A DNA stretch of 64,000 bases from Megascapheus bottae (taxonomy: Eukaryota > Chordata > Mammalia > Rodentia > Geomyidae): assembly GCA_024803745.1 (NCBI GenBank), contig JANJXV010000037.1, forward strand, positions 8,891,501-8,955,500, in the 5' to 3' direction. The notes under the pieces are model-generated. The model worked only from the letters and a program-made list of their open reading frames with translations, did not search any database and was not told where the DNA came from. The number at the start of each line of letters is the position of its first letter. The stretch's first letter is position 1. Made by a program: the position numbers and the translations under genes. This document shows, one piece after another, positions 12,309 through 30,774 of the stretch.

Positions 12309-12441
12309 AAGGGAAAGAAAAGGCATTCTGTAATCATTTACTTTTTTTTTACATTATCACAAGTATATTGAATATTAAGTACTAAATATTTGTAAGAAAT
12401 TCATGGAAATCTATTTTTTACTTTTTCCTTCCTTCTTATAG

Positions 12442-12630
<189 letters not shown>

Positions 12631-12830
12631 TAATGTTTCCATCAATTCTGCTCATTCTAGTACATATGCCTATTCATACGTTAGTCTCTTATTTGAGTTA
12701 CCAGTCTTAGATATTAACATACATTTGTTGCCTGACTTAAACTAACTTCATCAAGGTGATATGGGGGGTGGGATGGGCACTTGTGAGTTTCACATAGTTT
12801 TGTGATAGGTATGATGCATTTATATTTTAT

Positions 12831-12835
<5 letters not shown>

Positions 12836-12889
<54 letters not shown>
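12836..12889 (+). repeat. (GT)n microsatellite
   Basis: 27 GT units, at the tail of a SINE fragment. Confidence 0.98.
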
Positions 12890-12890
<1 letters not shown>

Positions 12891-12976
12891 GTAGGTCATG
12901 GGGCTTGAACACAAGGCTTAGGTGCTGTCTCTGAGCTCTTTCATTCATGGCTTGCACTCTACCACTTCTATGCCCC
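12891..12976 (-). repeat. ID/composite SINE fragment
   Basis: gtaggtcatggggcttgaac...cactctaccacttct. Confidence 0.75.
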
Positions 12977-12979
12977 TAG

Positions 12980-13156
<177 letters not shown>

Positions 13157-13272
13157 TAAGGATTCTGCAGAGGAAACAATAGTAGAAATAAAACATTATA
13201 GTTTACTTTGGTGAGCAAAATAATCAGGTATGAGAATGATTTGAATTAAGAATAAAGAGTTGATTGAACTAG

Positions 13273-13416
<144 letters not shown>

Positions 13417-13873
13417 TAAGGACTTCTGTGACTTTCCATCTTGTAGAGAGAGTCATTCATTGGGAGCTTGTCTATTTGCTGTAAAGTTAAGGACTAAAGG
13501 TATATCATATTGTTACTGAATCTGACTTTGTTACCTGGTAATTTATTGTATATACATTTACTTGTTTATTTGAAATAGGAAAGGGAAGGGGTGAAAAAAG
13601 TTGATTGGGAGGGGATAGGAGTGGGAAATAGGGACAAAAACATGAGAAGGAGTATCAATGTGGGAGAAGTAATGTGCCTACTACCTGGTGAGTGTAACTG
13701 TAATCCCTCTACACATTATCCTGACAATTATAAAAAAAAAAAAAAAGAACTAAAGGTATATCCTGTTAGCTGAGAATAAAGCTTATTGTAGAGATAACTA
13801 GAGGACAGATTATAATTATAGATATAAGGAAGACAAGAGAAGCTGAAATTTCATGATATAAATATTGAATATA

Positions 13874-14118
13874 GCCAGGCACGGTGGCTCACGCCTGTAA
13901 TCCTAACTACTTAGGAGGCTGAGATCTGAGGATCTCAGTTCACAGCCAGCCCAGGCACTAAAGATTGTGAGACTCTTATCTCCAATTAACTATTAGAAAA
14001 CCAGAAGTGGCACTGATGGCCCAAGGGGTGGTAGGGCAGTAGCCTGAGCTGAAGAGCTCAGGGACAGAGTTGAAGCCCCATGGGCACCCCTCCCCCCAAA
14101 AAAAGAAAAAGAGAGAGC
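13874..14118 (+). repeat. Composite B1/ID SINE
   Basis: gccaggcacggtggctcacg...cactaaagattgtgag...aaaaagaaaaagagagag tail. Confidence 0.88.
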
Positions 14119-14153
14119 ATGAAATAAATTACTAAGATTGAAATAAATGTCAG

Positions 14154-14362
14154 AGCCAGGTGCTGATGGCTCATGCCTATAATCCTAGTTACTCAGGAGG
14201 CTCGGATCTGAGGACTGTGGTTCAAAGTCAGCCTGGGCAAGAAAGCTCATGGACTTATCTCCAATTAACCACTAGAAAACTGGAAGTGGCGCTGTGGCTT
14301 AAGGGGTGGTAGTCTTCAGCTCAGGGACAGAATCCAAGCCCCATAATTGACCCCACCCTCGC
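14154..14362 (+). repeat. Composite B1/ID SINE
   Basis: gccaggtgctgatggctcatg...aattaaccactagaaaactgg, followed by an AT/ACATA-rich tail to about 14,396. Confidence 0.87.
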
Positions 14363-14728
14363 CAAATATACATATACATATATATATATGTATACATTTT
14401 ACACACATTTTATACCATATAAAATTATTAGTCTTTCAGTATGGATTCTTTTTCAGTCTGCAAAAATGGATTGATTTTATCTAATCTCGCCCTTGATTTG
14501 GTTTGAATCAGACCCCGCCGTTTGGAAGTCTTTGAGATTAGCTTTACATCTGTCTTAAGAGTTAAAATAATTCTGGGAATACCTTGAGCTGGGAATACTA
14601 CCTTGACTTAGGCTGCCTTGAAGCCAGCCTGAACCAGAAAAACCTCTATTGGAATCTTTGTGAGACAAAAATAATATAGGACACATACCTGAGTTCAGAT
14701 AGTGAAGCTAAATGCAAAAGGAATATAA

Positions 14729-16136
<1,408 letters not shown>

Positions 16137-16300
16137 TAGTAAATACTAGAATCTTAATACAGGTTGTACCTCCTGAATCCAAAAAATTAAACATGCTATA
16201 AACAGTGAAACTTTTTGAGCACCATCATGATGCTCCAAAGTAGAAAATTCTATACCACAAAACCTGTTATTGTGCACAAAGTTATTTAGAATATTGTGTA

Positions 16301-16450
16301 AGGCAGGCACAGTGGAATACATCTGCAATTCAATTCCTCAGGACACAGAGATTAGGAGGATTGCATTTCAAAGTCAGCCCAGCAAAAATGTTTGTGAGAT
16401 TCCCCTATCTCAGCCAAGAGCTGGGCATGGTTGCATGTACTTGTTGTCCT
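16301..16450 (+). repeat. B1-like SINE, diverged
   Basis: aggcaggcacagtggaatac...gattaggaggattgc...aaagtcagcccagc; a second partial head (gagctgggcatggttgcatg) follows. Confidence 0.6.
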
Positions 16451-16509
16451 AGTATGCATAAGTCAGAGAATCATCATCCACATTGGCTTGGGTAGAAATG
16501 TGAGTTCCT

Positions 16510-16745
16510 ACCCAGGTATCTGTGACTCATACACCTGTAACCCTATCTACTCAGGGGCTGAGATGAGTATCACAGTTTGAAGCCAACCTGAGCAGAAAAA
16601 GTTTGAAAGACTCTTACCTCCAATTAACCACAAAAAGCTAAAAGTATAGCTGTGGCTCAAGTGGTAGAGTAGTATCCTTGAACAAAAGAAGCTTAGGGAC
16701 AGCACCCAAACTCTGAGATCAAGTACTAAACTGGCACCCCACTCT
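16510..16745 (+). repeat. Composite B1/ID SINE
   Basis: cccaggtatctgtgactcat...tactcaggggctgagatg...gaacaaaagaagcttaggg. Confidence 0.85.
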
Positions 16746-16769
16746 CCCCTCAAAATTTAAGAAGTTTGA

Positions 16770-17750
<981 letters not shown>

Positions 17751-17823
17751 TAAAACTAGGTGAAAGGATTTGAACTTCTAACCACATAGCGTACTTTAGA
17801 GCTCCTAATTTCTTTTATCATGA

Positions 17824-18514
<691 letters not shown>

Positions 18515-18940
18515 TAAGCTGATGTGCTTATGGGAAGTTTTGGGCTTGAACCTAAGTGGGAAAAAACAAAACAAAACCTAGAATCTTCTAAATTCAAAGA
18601 TAGTTCTATAAAGGGAAAAAGAAAAGTCAAAACCCATGGATTAGGATCAATAGTCATTGATATAAAGGAAACTTATCAGTTGTCCCTTTAACTGAAAGAC
18701 TATGGAAGAGGTCAGAGTATAGAAAGTAAAATGCTCTTTTTTTTTTTTTTGAAGGGTTTGGGTAGGTATAATGATAAAAGATTGCCTAAGAGTGGAGATT
18801 CAGCAGTAGCACTGTTCTTCATAGCAAGGATCAAGCCTAAATATTTAGAGGAGAAAGTATTGACACTTAGGAGGCAAGTAGGGGAAGGGAGAAGAGACGG
18901 GGAGGGGTGGCAAGGGGGGAAGAGCAAGCAAGAGAGAGAG

Positions 18941-18943
<3 letters not shown>

Positions 18944-18971
<28 letters not shown>
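18944..18971 (+). repeat. (TA)n microsatellite
   Basis: 14 TA units after an AG-rich run. Confidence 0.97.
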
Positions 18972-18975
<4 letters not shown>

Positions 18976-19030
18976 CAAGGACTTATACCTGCTAAGCCTG
19001 TGCCTTACCACTGAGCTGCACACTCAGTAC
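18972..19030 (-). repeat. ID-like fragment
   Basis: tgcaaggacttatacctg...ccttaccactgagctgcac. Confidence 0.45.
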
Positions 19031-19179
19031 ATAATAACTTTTAATTGTCAGAAGTATAAAAGGTGGAAGTTTATATGGAAAGTGAGGTTTTTTAGCATAG
19101 CAGCTATGCTTTTGTTTCTTTGAAAAGTTCTTTTCCAGAACACTTATCCTGATGTTTATTTATTTATTAAAGCAGTTAA

Positions 19180-19830
<651 letters not shown>

Positions 19831-19895
19831 ATCAGATGATTGATAAAACAAAGGTGGAGAAATCTGAAGCCAAAGCTACAGAGCTGGAAAAAAAG
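19831..19895 (+). CDS. DIAPH1: DIAPH1 exon 14 (start of coiled coil)
   Basis: 65 nt: completes Asp and encodes QMIDKTKVEKSEAKATELEK plus K, phase 0 end. Charged heptad-like sequence opens the coiled coil. Acceptor has a long T tract ending ccccag; donor AAG/gtgagt. Confidence 0.96.
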
Positions 19896-20338
19896 GTGAG
19901 TCTGAGGGATAAATGCTTGCCTAAAATATGTGAGATTTGATCCTGGATTTTATCTTGAGCACCCAAATATTTTTGGTTGTTGTTAGTGATGGTGGTGGTG
20001 TTTGTTTGGGGTATATCTGTAACTAAGGATTATTAGGTATATGTTAGTAGAGGGGATGATATGAATTCAAATATAAGGAGCTGGTTCTTGGCTACCAGAC
20101 AGGATAAAAAAGGACGTGTGTATATATGTGTGTGTGTAGTGTATATCAAATCCCCTTGCCCTACAATATTAAGAATTAGATTTGTCTGAGTTCTCTATTT
20201 CTTTTTGGTTATTGAGGACTGTGTTGTGTGCTTAGTAGGTTTTCAATCCTAGAAAACACTAGAATTCTTTTTACCATAGCTGTCTTGGTTAAAGTCTTTC
20301 AAATTTTAGGGATTATTTTTGCGGGAGAGGATAGGATA

Positions 20339-20534
20339 GGGGTAGTCCTGGGGCTTGAACTCAAGGCCCAAGTGCTATTCCTGAGCTTTTTGGTCAAAGT
20401 TAGCTCTCTTTAAGTAAAGCTGCAGCTTTACTTCTAACTTTTTGGTGGTTAATTGGGGACAAAGCACTCACAGACTTGACTTTACAATCCTCAAATCTTA
20501 ACCTCCTGAATAGGTAGGATTACAAATGTGAGCC
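20339..20534 (-). repeat. Composite B1/ID SINE
   Basis: ggggtagtcctggggcttg...tttggtggttaattggg...taggattacaaatgtgagcc. Confidence 0.83.
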
Positions 20535-20544
20535 AACTTGTTTT

Positions 20545-20735
20545 TGTATTGGTACTGGAGCTTGAATTCAGAGCTCAGCTTTTTAACTCAGACCTGGCAC
20601 TCAGGCTTTTTTGTTGTTAATTGGAGATAAAAGAGTCTTGTGAATTGGTCTGTCCTACCTGGCTTCAAACTAAAATCCTTGAGTCTCAGCCTTTTGAGTA
20701 CCTAGGATTATAGATATTTGTCATCAGCAAGCTGT
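20545..20735 (-). repeat. Composite B1/ID SINE, diverged
   Basis: ttggtactggagcttgaat...ttgttaattggagataaaag...gtacctaggattatag. Confidence 0.75.
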
Positions 20736-20738
20736 TGG

Positions 20739-20740
<2 letters not shown>

Positions 20741-20780
<40 letters not shown>
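20741..20780 (+). repeat. (GT)n microsatellite
   Basis: 20 GT units; a looser TG-rich run is at 20,881-20,912. Confidence 0.98.
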
Positions 20781-20783
<3 letters not shown>

Positions 20784-21049
20784 ACATGTATATATTGTTG
20801 ATTTGTTGCTTTTTATATACTAAAAATGGCAAGATTCTGAAAATGGTCTTTCTGGCTCCTTGATTTTAAGATCAAAATCATGTGTGTCTGTGTGTATGTA
20901 TGTGTGCGTGCACAGGTATGCTTTTTCCTGAGGCATTGCTTGGTATCTGAACTGTGTGGGTCGACAAACTAGTAAATGATGTGGAATAGCATTTTGCCCC
21001 TTATTAGGGTGGAGAGCTTTCAGTGAACCTAATTTCCTTTCTTCTTTAG

Positions 21050-22826
<1,777 letters not shown>

Positions 22827-22835
22827 TGAGAAACC

Positions 22836-22962
22836 ACTTGAATCAGGTGTGGTGGTACATGACTCCAGTCCTAGCACTCAGGAAGCTAAGAAGAATTAGG
22901 GGTTCTAAGTCATCTTGGGCTACATAGCAAGACACTGTCTCAAATCTCAAGCAAACAAAATC
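22836..22962 (+). repeat. B1 SINE
   Basis: aggtgtggtggtacatgac...agcactcaggaagctaag...gctacatagcaagacactg. Confidence 0.83.
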
Positions 22963-22970
22963 TGCCACTG

Positions 22971-23176
22971 CTTTTTTTTTTTTTTTTTTTCCTATTTTTG
23001 CCAGTCCCGAGGCTTGAACTCAGGGCACTCTGCTTGGGCTTTCTCAAGGGTAGCCCTCTACCACTTGAGCCATAACACCACTTCCAGCATTGTATATGGT
23101 GGTACTGAGGAATCGAACCCTGGTATTTGTGTATGCTGGGCGAGCACTCTACCACTAGGCCAAACTCCTGCCCTTC
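22971..23176 (-). repeat. ID-dimer SINE
   Basis: T-run, tgccagtcccgaggcttg...gtatatggtggtactgagg...ccaaactcctgccc. Confidence 0.9.
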
Positions 23177-23762
23177 CATAGAGCTTTTGTCTGTGTATTT
23201 TCAAGTTCCACATAAGATTGAATATAGATGAATTGACTAAATCCAGATATTACCGTGGAGAGTTCTGCAAGCGCTGCTCCTAAGTTTTTTTGTTTTTGTT
23301 TTTGTTTTTTTTTGCCTTTTTTCAGAAAGAATGAATGCTTAACATTATTCCTTTTACAAGTGTGTAAATGACTTCAATCAGCACAATTTCATTCATAGGG
23401 TAAGAGGCCATTGTGTGGCCCATGAGGCCTGTGATTCTGAGTCAGCTTTTAGAAACTAAGTTAAAAGAAATGTAAGCCAGATTGATGGAGAAAATGTAGA
23501 GCAAGAGAAGATTTTCAAGTGAAATGAGATTTGGGATTAGAAGGAGGACAAGTCACATAACTGACTCTACTGCTTGACTACTCACTAGTAACCAGGAGAC
23601 ATCTTTTCCTATCCCATGGAGGCTATACTCTTCTTAGGTTAGCTTTATTCTCTTAAAACATGGCTGATCTCAAGCATAGTCACCTCATTTGAATCTTAGT
23701 GGGTGTTTAAAAAGTTTATTGTTCAATATAGGAACTCTCACCCATTCTGCCTATATCCATAG

Positions 23763-24566
<804 letters not shown>

Positions 24567-24575
24567 CTTCCAAAG
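24567..24575 (+). CDS. DIAPH1: DIAPH1 exon 18, 9-nt micro-exon
   Basis: Nine bases, cttccaaag, between tcctacag and gtaagc. With the flanking bases it gives A-S-K followed by A ([13 protein letters not shown]); human has [13 protein letters not shown], so the residues are conserved. Phase 1 on both sides. A T-rich tract (24,500-24,515) lies upstream. The linker it encodes joins the FH2 lasso to the knob. Confidence 0.93.
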
Positions 24576-24989
24576 GTAAGCATATATAAGAGAACCATTT
24601 GATTAAGTCTTGAGTATTAGAGAAAACAAATGAAACAAAAGAATTTCTCTTTAGGAAGCGGAGACCAGAGATTAAAGACTGGTTTCTCCTATGTTTTTTA
24701 AGAGTCCAGGAAGACTAGTAACTAAGGTATTAACTAACAAGGAAGAAAGTTATTTAAAGATGGAATTACTGTGTACTTGTTTTTTTCTTTGGAAGGTAAG
24801 AGATAATTGAAATAATAATGCCACTGTTATATTTGTGTTGTGTCTTACAATTTTCAAATTGCTTCAGTGAGATCTTAAGACACAGGTATAGATGTATATT
24901 ATTGCCACTCAGCAGAACATTTAGACCGAATAGTTAGATTACTGTTTTCAGGGTAAATGACCAGACCCCGGTTTTGTTCTTTTGTTGGT

Positions 24990-25236
24990 TTTAGTTTTTT
25001 GGCTGGTCACAGGGCTTGAACTCATGGCCTGGGTGCTGTTCCTGAGCCTCTTTGTGCTCAAGGCTTGCATTTTACCATTTGAACCTCGGTGCTACTTATG
25101 GCTTTTTCTGAGTAGATTATCGGAGGTAAGAGTCTCATAGACTTTTCTGCCCAGGCTAGCTTTAAACCATGATCTTCAGATCCCAGCTTCCCACTTAGAT
25201 AGAATTACAAGTGTGAACCACTGGTGCCATGTTGGG
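24990..25236 (-). repeat. Composite B1/ID SINE
   Basis: ggctggtcacagggcttg...cccaggctagctttaaacc...gtgaaccactggtgcc. Confidence 0.85.
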
Positions 25237-25484
25237 TTTTTGTTGTTGTTACTGATGTTTGGTTTTTTTCTTTTTAAACTTCCAGTCCTTAATTATTATA
25301 TAGATTCTTGTTTTCCTTTTTCACCTCCATTTTTAGAAGCTTAAGATTTTTCTTTTTAAAAACTGGGAAAGCAATTCTCAAAACTTGAGAAGTAAAGGCA
25401 CAATATTTCTCTCCAATACGAGCAAGGGTTACTTTGTTCCCACTACTCTAAACATCACTAGTACAAGGGTTTTGTTTATTTATT

Positions 25485-25679
25485 TATTTTTATTTTGCCA
25501 ATCCTGGGGCTTGGGCTTAGGGCCTGAGTACTGTCCTGGGCTTTCTCAAAGCTAGAGCTCTACCACTGGGACCACAGCACCACATTCAGTTTTTCTATAT
25601 ATGTGGTACTAAAGAATTGAACCTGGGTCTTCATGCATGCTAGGCAAGCACTCAACCACTAGGCCAAACTTATGGCCCC
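25485..25679 (-). repeat. ID-dimer SINE
   Basis: tttgccaatcctggggctt...atatatgtggtactaaag...ctaggccaaacttatggccc. Confidence 0.9.
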
Positions 25680-25924
25680 TAATATTTCAGAAAAAGACTT
25701 TTAGTCTTAATCCATTACAAAGTATTCCTTCTATAACAAAATAATGAGCCAATTCTGTGTTTAGTTTGCCTCTGAGACTCAAACTTAGGGTCTCACGCAA
25801 ATTATTTCCTTCACCACTGAAATACACTTTCATCTCCTAATTCCTCCTTAATACTAACCACACGTGTTGTCAGATCTCTCATTTGTAGTTTGTGTGTGTT
25901 GTATATACTGTGAATGTTCATGTT

Positions 25925-26121
25925 CTGTACTGGGGCTTGCACTTATGTTGCATTTAGCTTGGTTGCTCACAACTGGTGTTCTGCCACTTGACCCCATTTC
26001 TGGCTTTGTGCTAGTTAATTGGAGATAAGAGTCAGATTTGTTTGGGCTGGCTTTGAACCTCCATTCTTGATCTCAACCTCCTGTCTAGCTAAGGTTGAAG
26101 GTGTGAGCTACTGGCATGTGA
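25925..26121 (-). repeat. Composite B1/ID SINE
   Basis: ctgtactggggcttgcac...gctagttaattggagataag...gaaggtgtgagctactgg. Confidence 0.82.
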
Positions 26122-26779
26122 CTTACATTCGTAATTTTAATGATGATACAGTTACCTGACAAATACTCGTTGCTGCCCTATGGTCCAGATGAAGAAGTAG
26201 TGACATGGATTAAATAACTTTCATGACCTTATAGTAAGTGCATAGCCAGAGTTCAAGCTCCAGGCTCTGGAGAACTTCTTGCTGTAACCCAGTGCTTCCC
26301 AAGAATGTTTGTACTTGTCCTATGATCTTCCCACAGGTTAGATCTACAGAATGGTACAGGCTTACTTCAGTAACTGCTTCATTCATTTAGGCACAAATGT
26401 TCTTTAATTGGTAATAACTCTTGTAGGTACAAAAAAAGGGAGCAAAGGGAAAGTAGATTAGATATTGGCTATTTAGGGTTATAGAAGAAGTAGTATGTTC
26501 TGATTATAGTATATTTATTTCTAGCAAAATTAGATTAGTTGTAGAAATGTCTTATTTACCTACTACAGTATCTCCCCACTTGCTTGCTAAATTCAACTTT
26601 CTGCTATTTGTTAAACATGCCTATATCCCCTGTATGTCTTACTATTCATTAATAACTAAAAATTTGTAGATACATAAACTTCTCTAAAAATGGGCAGTAG
26701 AGAAAACACCTCTTTGTACACTTCTGCCTTATGTAGTCAAAGATGACTTCACCCACTGCTCTAATAAGGCTCAAGAATA

Positions 26780-26881
26780 TGAGCACACTGTGATCCCAGC
26801 TTCTGGATAGGCTGAAAAAGGAGAATGACAAATTTCAGGCTAGCCTGAGCATTTATCAAGACCCTGTATCAAAATAAAAAC
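26780..26881 (+). repeat. B1-like SINE
   Basis: cacactgtgatcccagcttc...aggctagcctgagc...ccctgtatcaaaataaaaa tail. Confidence 0.65.
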
Positions 26882-27521
26882 TTTAAAGGTCTAGAATGTC
26901 TCAGTAGTGGAATACTTAGTCTATGTGAAGGCTTGGAAATACTCCTCCAGTGTGCCTATTATTAAGAGGTAGGAACTTAAGCATTTCATTTGTTCCTCAA
27001 CTCTTACCTCTTACAAATCAGGAATTCATCTTTTGCCTGTGTATTAAATTCAAATTTATGAGTAATACCATTTCTCTTCACTCCCTCCCTTTTCTCCTTT
27101 CTCCCTCTCTTTGCGGTGATCAGTAAGGAGTCTTTTAATCTTAGCCTTTTGTTGACTTATATTTGAATTCTTTGAACACAATAGAGCCAAATTTCATTTT
27201 CTTATTTCTCAAGGGAGCATTTCATCTCTGTAGCAGCAGGTAATTATATGTAAATACAGATTATTTTATTTTTTGCTTTCCTTGATTAAAACTACCATCT
27301 TTTGAACCATAGAATGTTGAGTTATGATTGATGGCCTGAAGTGACTTTTCTATTTAGGTGTATTCTTTACAAAACTATTTTGAAAGAACTTCCTCTTAAA
27401 CAGATGTGAAATACACAATATATGGAGCATTAGACCTGAGAAAGTCTGGGGGTACATTGTTGGAACTCTGAATGACAGAACAGTTCTCCAAATGTTTAGT
27501 GGCAATAATTTAGAAAGAGCT

Positions 27522-27712
27522 CTGAGCTGGGTGCCTGTGGCTGATGCCTACAATCCTAGTTACTCAGGAGGCAGAGATCTGAGGATCACAATTCTAAACC
27601 AGCCCTGGCAGGAAAGTCCATGAGCTTCTTATCTCCAGTTAACCACCAAAAAGCCAAAAGTGGAGGTGGGGCTCAAGTGGTAGAGTTCTGATCTTAATCA
27701 AAAAATCGTACA
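27522..27712 (+). repeat. Composite B1/ID SINE
   Basis: gagctgggtgcctgtggctg...cctagttactcaggagg...ccagttaaccaccaaaaagcc. Confidence 0.86.
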
Positions 27713-27757
27713 CCACCACCAACAACAACAACAGTAACAGCAACAGCAACAACAGCC
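27712..27757 (+). repeat. CAN-type simple repeat
   Basis: caccaccaccaacaacaaca passing into cagcaacagcaacaacag, grown from the SINE tail. Confidence 0.9.
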
Positions 27758-28023
27758 TGACTAGCAAGTAAGATCTTAGTCAAGTTGAGTTTCATTAAAA
27801 AGAAGCCTTATGATACTCTACTCTTCCCTCAACATTTAGGAACAATAAGGGGTTTTATTGCTTATCCATTGACAACAAAGGATCGGTTAACCTGTCTGTA
27901 GCACTTGCATGGCTTTCTGGTTTTCATCTTTAGGCTTCAAAAGTTGCCTATATTAGGGTGCAATCCCCTCTTCCCTAGAAAAATTTTGGGGAGTTTTCTC
28001 TTTTTCCTAAGATTCTCTTCTGT

Positions 28024-28037
28024 CCACTAGGTGGCAC
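28024..28037 (+). promoter_or_regulatory. CTCF-like motif
   Basis: ccactaggtggcac fits the core pattern CCASYAGRKGGCRS at all 14 positions. It lies in SINE-free intron sequence. Binding is not shown by sequence alone. Confidence 0.5.
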
Positions 28038-29447
28038 TCACCCAATTGGGTTGTTAGTGAATTTTTATAGTTTGTGCCACATTCTTTCAGAAACAAGATG
28101 TTCTAAGAGCTGAACCTGCCCCTCTGAGTGAGTGTCTTATCAGAAAGATGTCTGTTCTATTTGCTTTGTTTCTCTGGAGTATATGGGATTAGGACCAAAG
28201 ATAATGAACAGCACTCTTTATAGTTTAATTACCAACTTGTGTTGGGGTTTGAGTGAGATGAGGCTATTAGCATAAGCACCTAGGAAGGTCAAGAATATCA
28301 GATAATAGTCCCTTGTGATCTAAAACCACAAACCTTACTGTGTCAACTAGAGCTACCAGGATTCCTGGTCATAGAATAAGTACCATGTAACCTCTGGATC
28401 CTTACCTCCCTATCACCAGTGATATAAAAATGAATATAACTACCCCTACCCACACCCTTCTGTACTCTAACCCTAACATTTCTGCAGTGAATCTACTGAA
28501 TCCAGTATTATGCCACTTTATGTCACTCTTCGTTGGAAACCTCGGGCTTCCAGTTCATCTTCCATTTCCATACACAGTTCCCATCCCTGTAAGGTTCTGG
28601 GTATTTCCTGTTCTGTCTCCTTCCATCCCACTTAAGCTCTGTTATCTCTGGCATTCTGTGCTCCCTGGCATTCATAGTCTATTTCTAGCAAACTCTCCTG
28701 CATCATCCAAGTTCCATACTGTAATGGAAACCCAACCTCAGGACATTGGTTTATATCATTCAGTTCTCCTGTTTGGGCTGTCTACCAACACTACAAGTTG
28801 CTTTTTATTTCTCAGTAAATGGAGTTCCTAGTTCCTGGACATTACAGTACTGTTTCTTACATGATTTTCAGCAATTAAAAAAAGATATACAAGAAAGAAT
28901 TTATGCTGTATTATATAAAAGAGTAATGATTCTGCTGATACTCTGGCCTCACAATTCTTTGAATTCTAGTCTAGATCTTGTACCTGCTGTGCCTTATATC
29001 ACTGGTTCCTGTAATGATTGTAGGAATTGCAACTGTTCGATAATTTTAGTTTCCTACCCTCCATGATTACCTTGGCTTTGTGTCTATTTCTCTCTCATCT
29101 CTCATTCGAACCTCATCAATTCTCTGCAACACTGGAATTTGTGGTCTCTCTTGTTTCAGCATGTTTACTTGGCAAATCCATATTCTGGAGAATTTCAGCT
29201 TTCTATTTACCCTACATCTGTAGCTGTGCCACTCCAGTCATACTAGAAAGACCACACACTGACCCTCGTGATATACTTTGTTCATTTGGCTTTCAGAACT
29301 GCAAGCAACTCTTTTCACTTCACAAGTTCTTTCTTTTGATGTGGCTTGGCCCTTGATATGGCTCAGGCTGTCATATTTCAAACATTTCTAGTATGAATCA
29401 TTTCAATTTCTTATTCTTCTAATCGATTGTCTTTTCTCTCCCGAAAG

Positions 29448-29471
29448 GCCCAATGTCGTCTTCATTCTCAG
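29448..29471 (+). other. Candidate 24-nt cassette micro-exon in intron 18
   Basis: An ag acceptor after a pyrimidine-rich run (gtcttttctctcccgaaag, with a possible branch site ctaat 20-odd nt upstream) and a good donor cag/gtgagg enclose 24 nt. Phase 1 in and out matches exons 18 and 19, so inclusion would add G-P-M-S-S-S-F-S between ASK and AKKDQ without a stop. It sits in SINE-free sequence. I do not know of a described human isoform with this insert; the call rests only on splice signals, length and phase. Confidence 0.3.
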
Positions 29472-29777
29472 GTGAGGATGTTTGCTTTGTACTTGACTGA
29501 GAAAATTGAAACAGTCAGAATAGGAACTTTGTAAGACTATTTATTTTTCTTATTTTCTCCATCATCTTTCCTGTTACTATATTCCTGTCTGAAAGTAGTT
29601 TCTGGATTTGTGTGCTATCTTCAACAAATGTGTATAATGTCTTTAAACACTTTTTTTTTAATGTTCAGATTTCTGTCTCTTCCCTGAAGTGAATATAGTT
29701 AACCCTACCTTGTACGTGCATATACTTTTCTAGTAAATGGTTCAGGTATATATAATTCATTAAGAAAAATGTAAGAA

Positions 29778-29961
29778 CTGGCTGGGAGTTTGGCCTAGTG
29801 GCAGCGTGCTTGTCTAGCATGCATGAAGACCCAGGTTCAATTCCTCGGTACCACATACACAGAAAAAAGCTGGAAGTGGTGTTGAGGCTCAACCTTGAAA
29901 AAGTCCAAGGACAGTGCTCAGGCCCTGAACTCAAGCCCAGGACTGGCAAAAAAAGAAAAAT
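29778..29961 (+). repeat. ID-dimer SINE
   Basis: ctggctgggagtttggccta...gttcaattcctcggtacc...agcccaggactggc, the only geomyoid-type SINE in about 8 kb. Confidence 0.9.
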
Positions 29962-30774
29962 GTAAGAACCTTCCAAACAGAATCTTATTTGAGAATTAAG
30001 CAGCAAGGGAGTCTGCTCTGCATTTTAATATAACATTGTTTAGCATCTTTTGATGATACTGCATATAAGACCACATTCTTTTTTCTTTTGTGTGCTTTAT
30101 TATTTCTAATGAGTAGTTATATTTTCATAAGGTTAATATATGATCTCCATTGAAAACATTACCTTTCCTTTGTGTTATATGAAATGGTGAAGGAAACATA
30201 CTATTCTATTTGTCTTTGCATACTTACAATTTTGCATAATAACTTGTTAAAAGTAAAAATGTCAAGTCTAAATCATTGTGTATAGAATTATACCAATTTA
30301 AATTTTCCATCAAAAATTATCCTAACATTTAGTAGAGTAAAATAATACCTTGATCACTAATAGGATTACTAATAAAGTTTTCCTTTATATATTTCCTCAA
30401 CTGTAAAATGAAGTAAGATGAAGGTAGTTTTCAATTTTGAACTTCTAGTGCTGTTACCCTTCCTGTCTTTGGTATTATCTGTAATCAAACCAAACTTTTG
30501 AAAACTTTTAAAATTCTTTTGTTTTTGGTCTGAATTTAATCATCCTCTGACTGCTGTTTTCTTTTTAGTTTGGGGGGGATATAGAACTGAAGTAGGGCTT
30601 AACTTTGAAACCTGTGCTTGAAGGCTACGAGAATACTTTCCCCCAGGTGATTTACTGGTGGAGATTTAAAGGGAGGTGTGTTAATCAGATAAAGAAATTA
30701 AACTTTAATGCTTTCTAAACTGAAGGAATCTTGATACATATTAGTCTGCAGCAGTATGCTTTTCTACTTTTCTG

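Larger units (their letters stand above)
19896..21049 (+). other. DIAPH1: Intron 14
   Basis: Canonical gtgagt...tttag. Two adjacent composite SINE copies and GT-rich microsatellites fill 20,339-20,780; a degenerate TG-rich stretch follows at about 20,881-20,912. Confidence 0.9.

Noticed and set aside
18731..19123. 130-residue frame in intron 12
   Set aside because: Crosses (TA)n and AG-rich low-complexity sequence and starts in a T-run; intronic.
27712..27757. CAG/CAA-like repeat as a polyglutamine exon
   Set aside because: Lies at a SINE tail with no splice sites or open frame of note.
28430..29356. Overlapping forward frames of 106-133 residues in intron 18
   Set aside because: Several frames are open at once, with no consistent family match and no matching splice pairs; looks like chance in a TAA/TAG/TGA-poor stretch.
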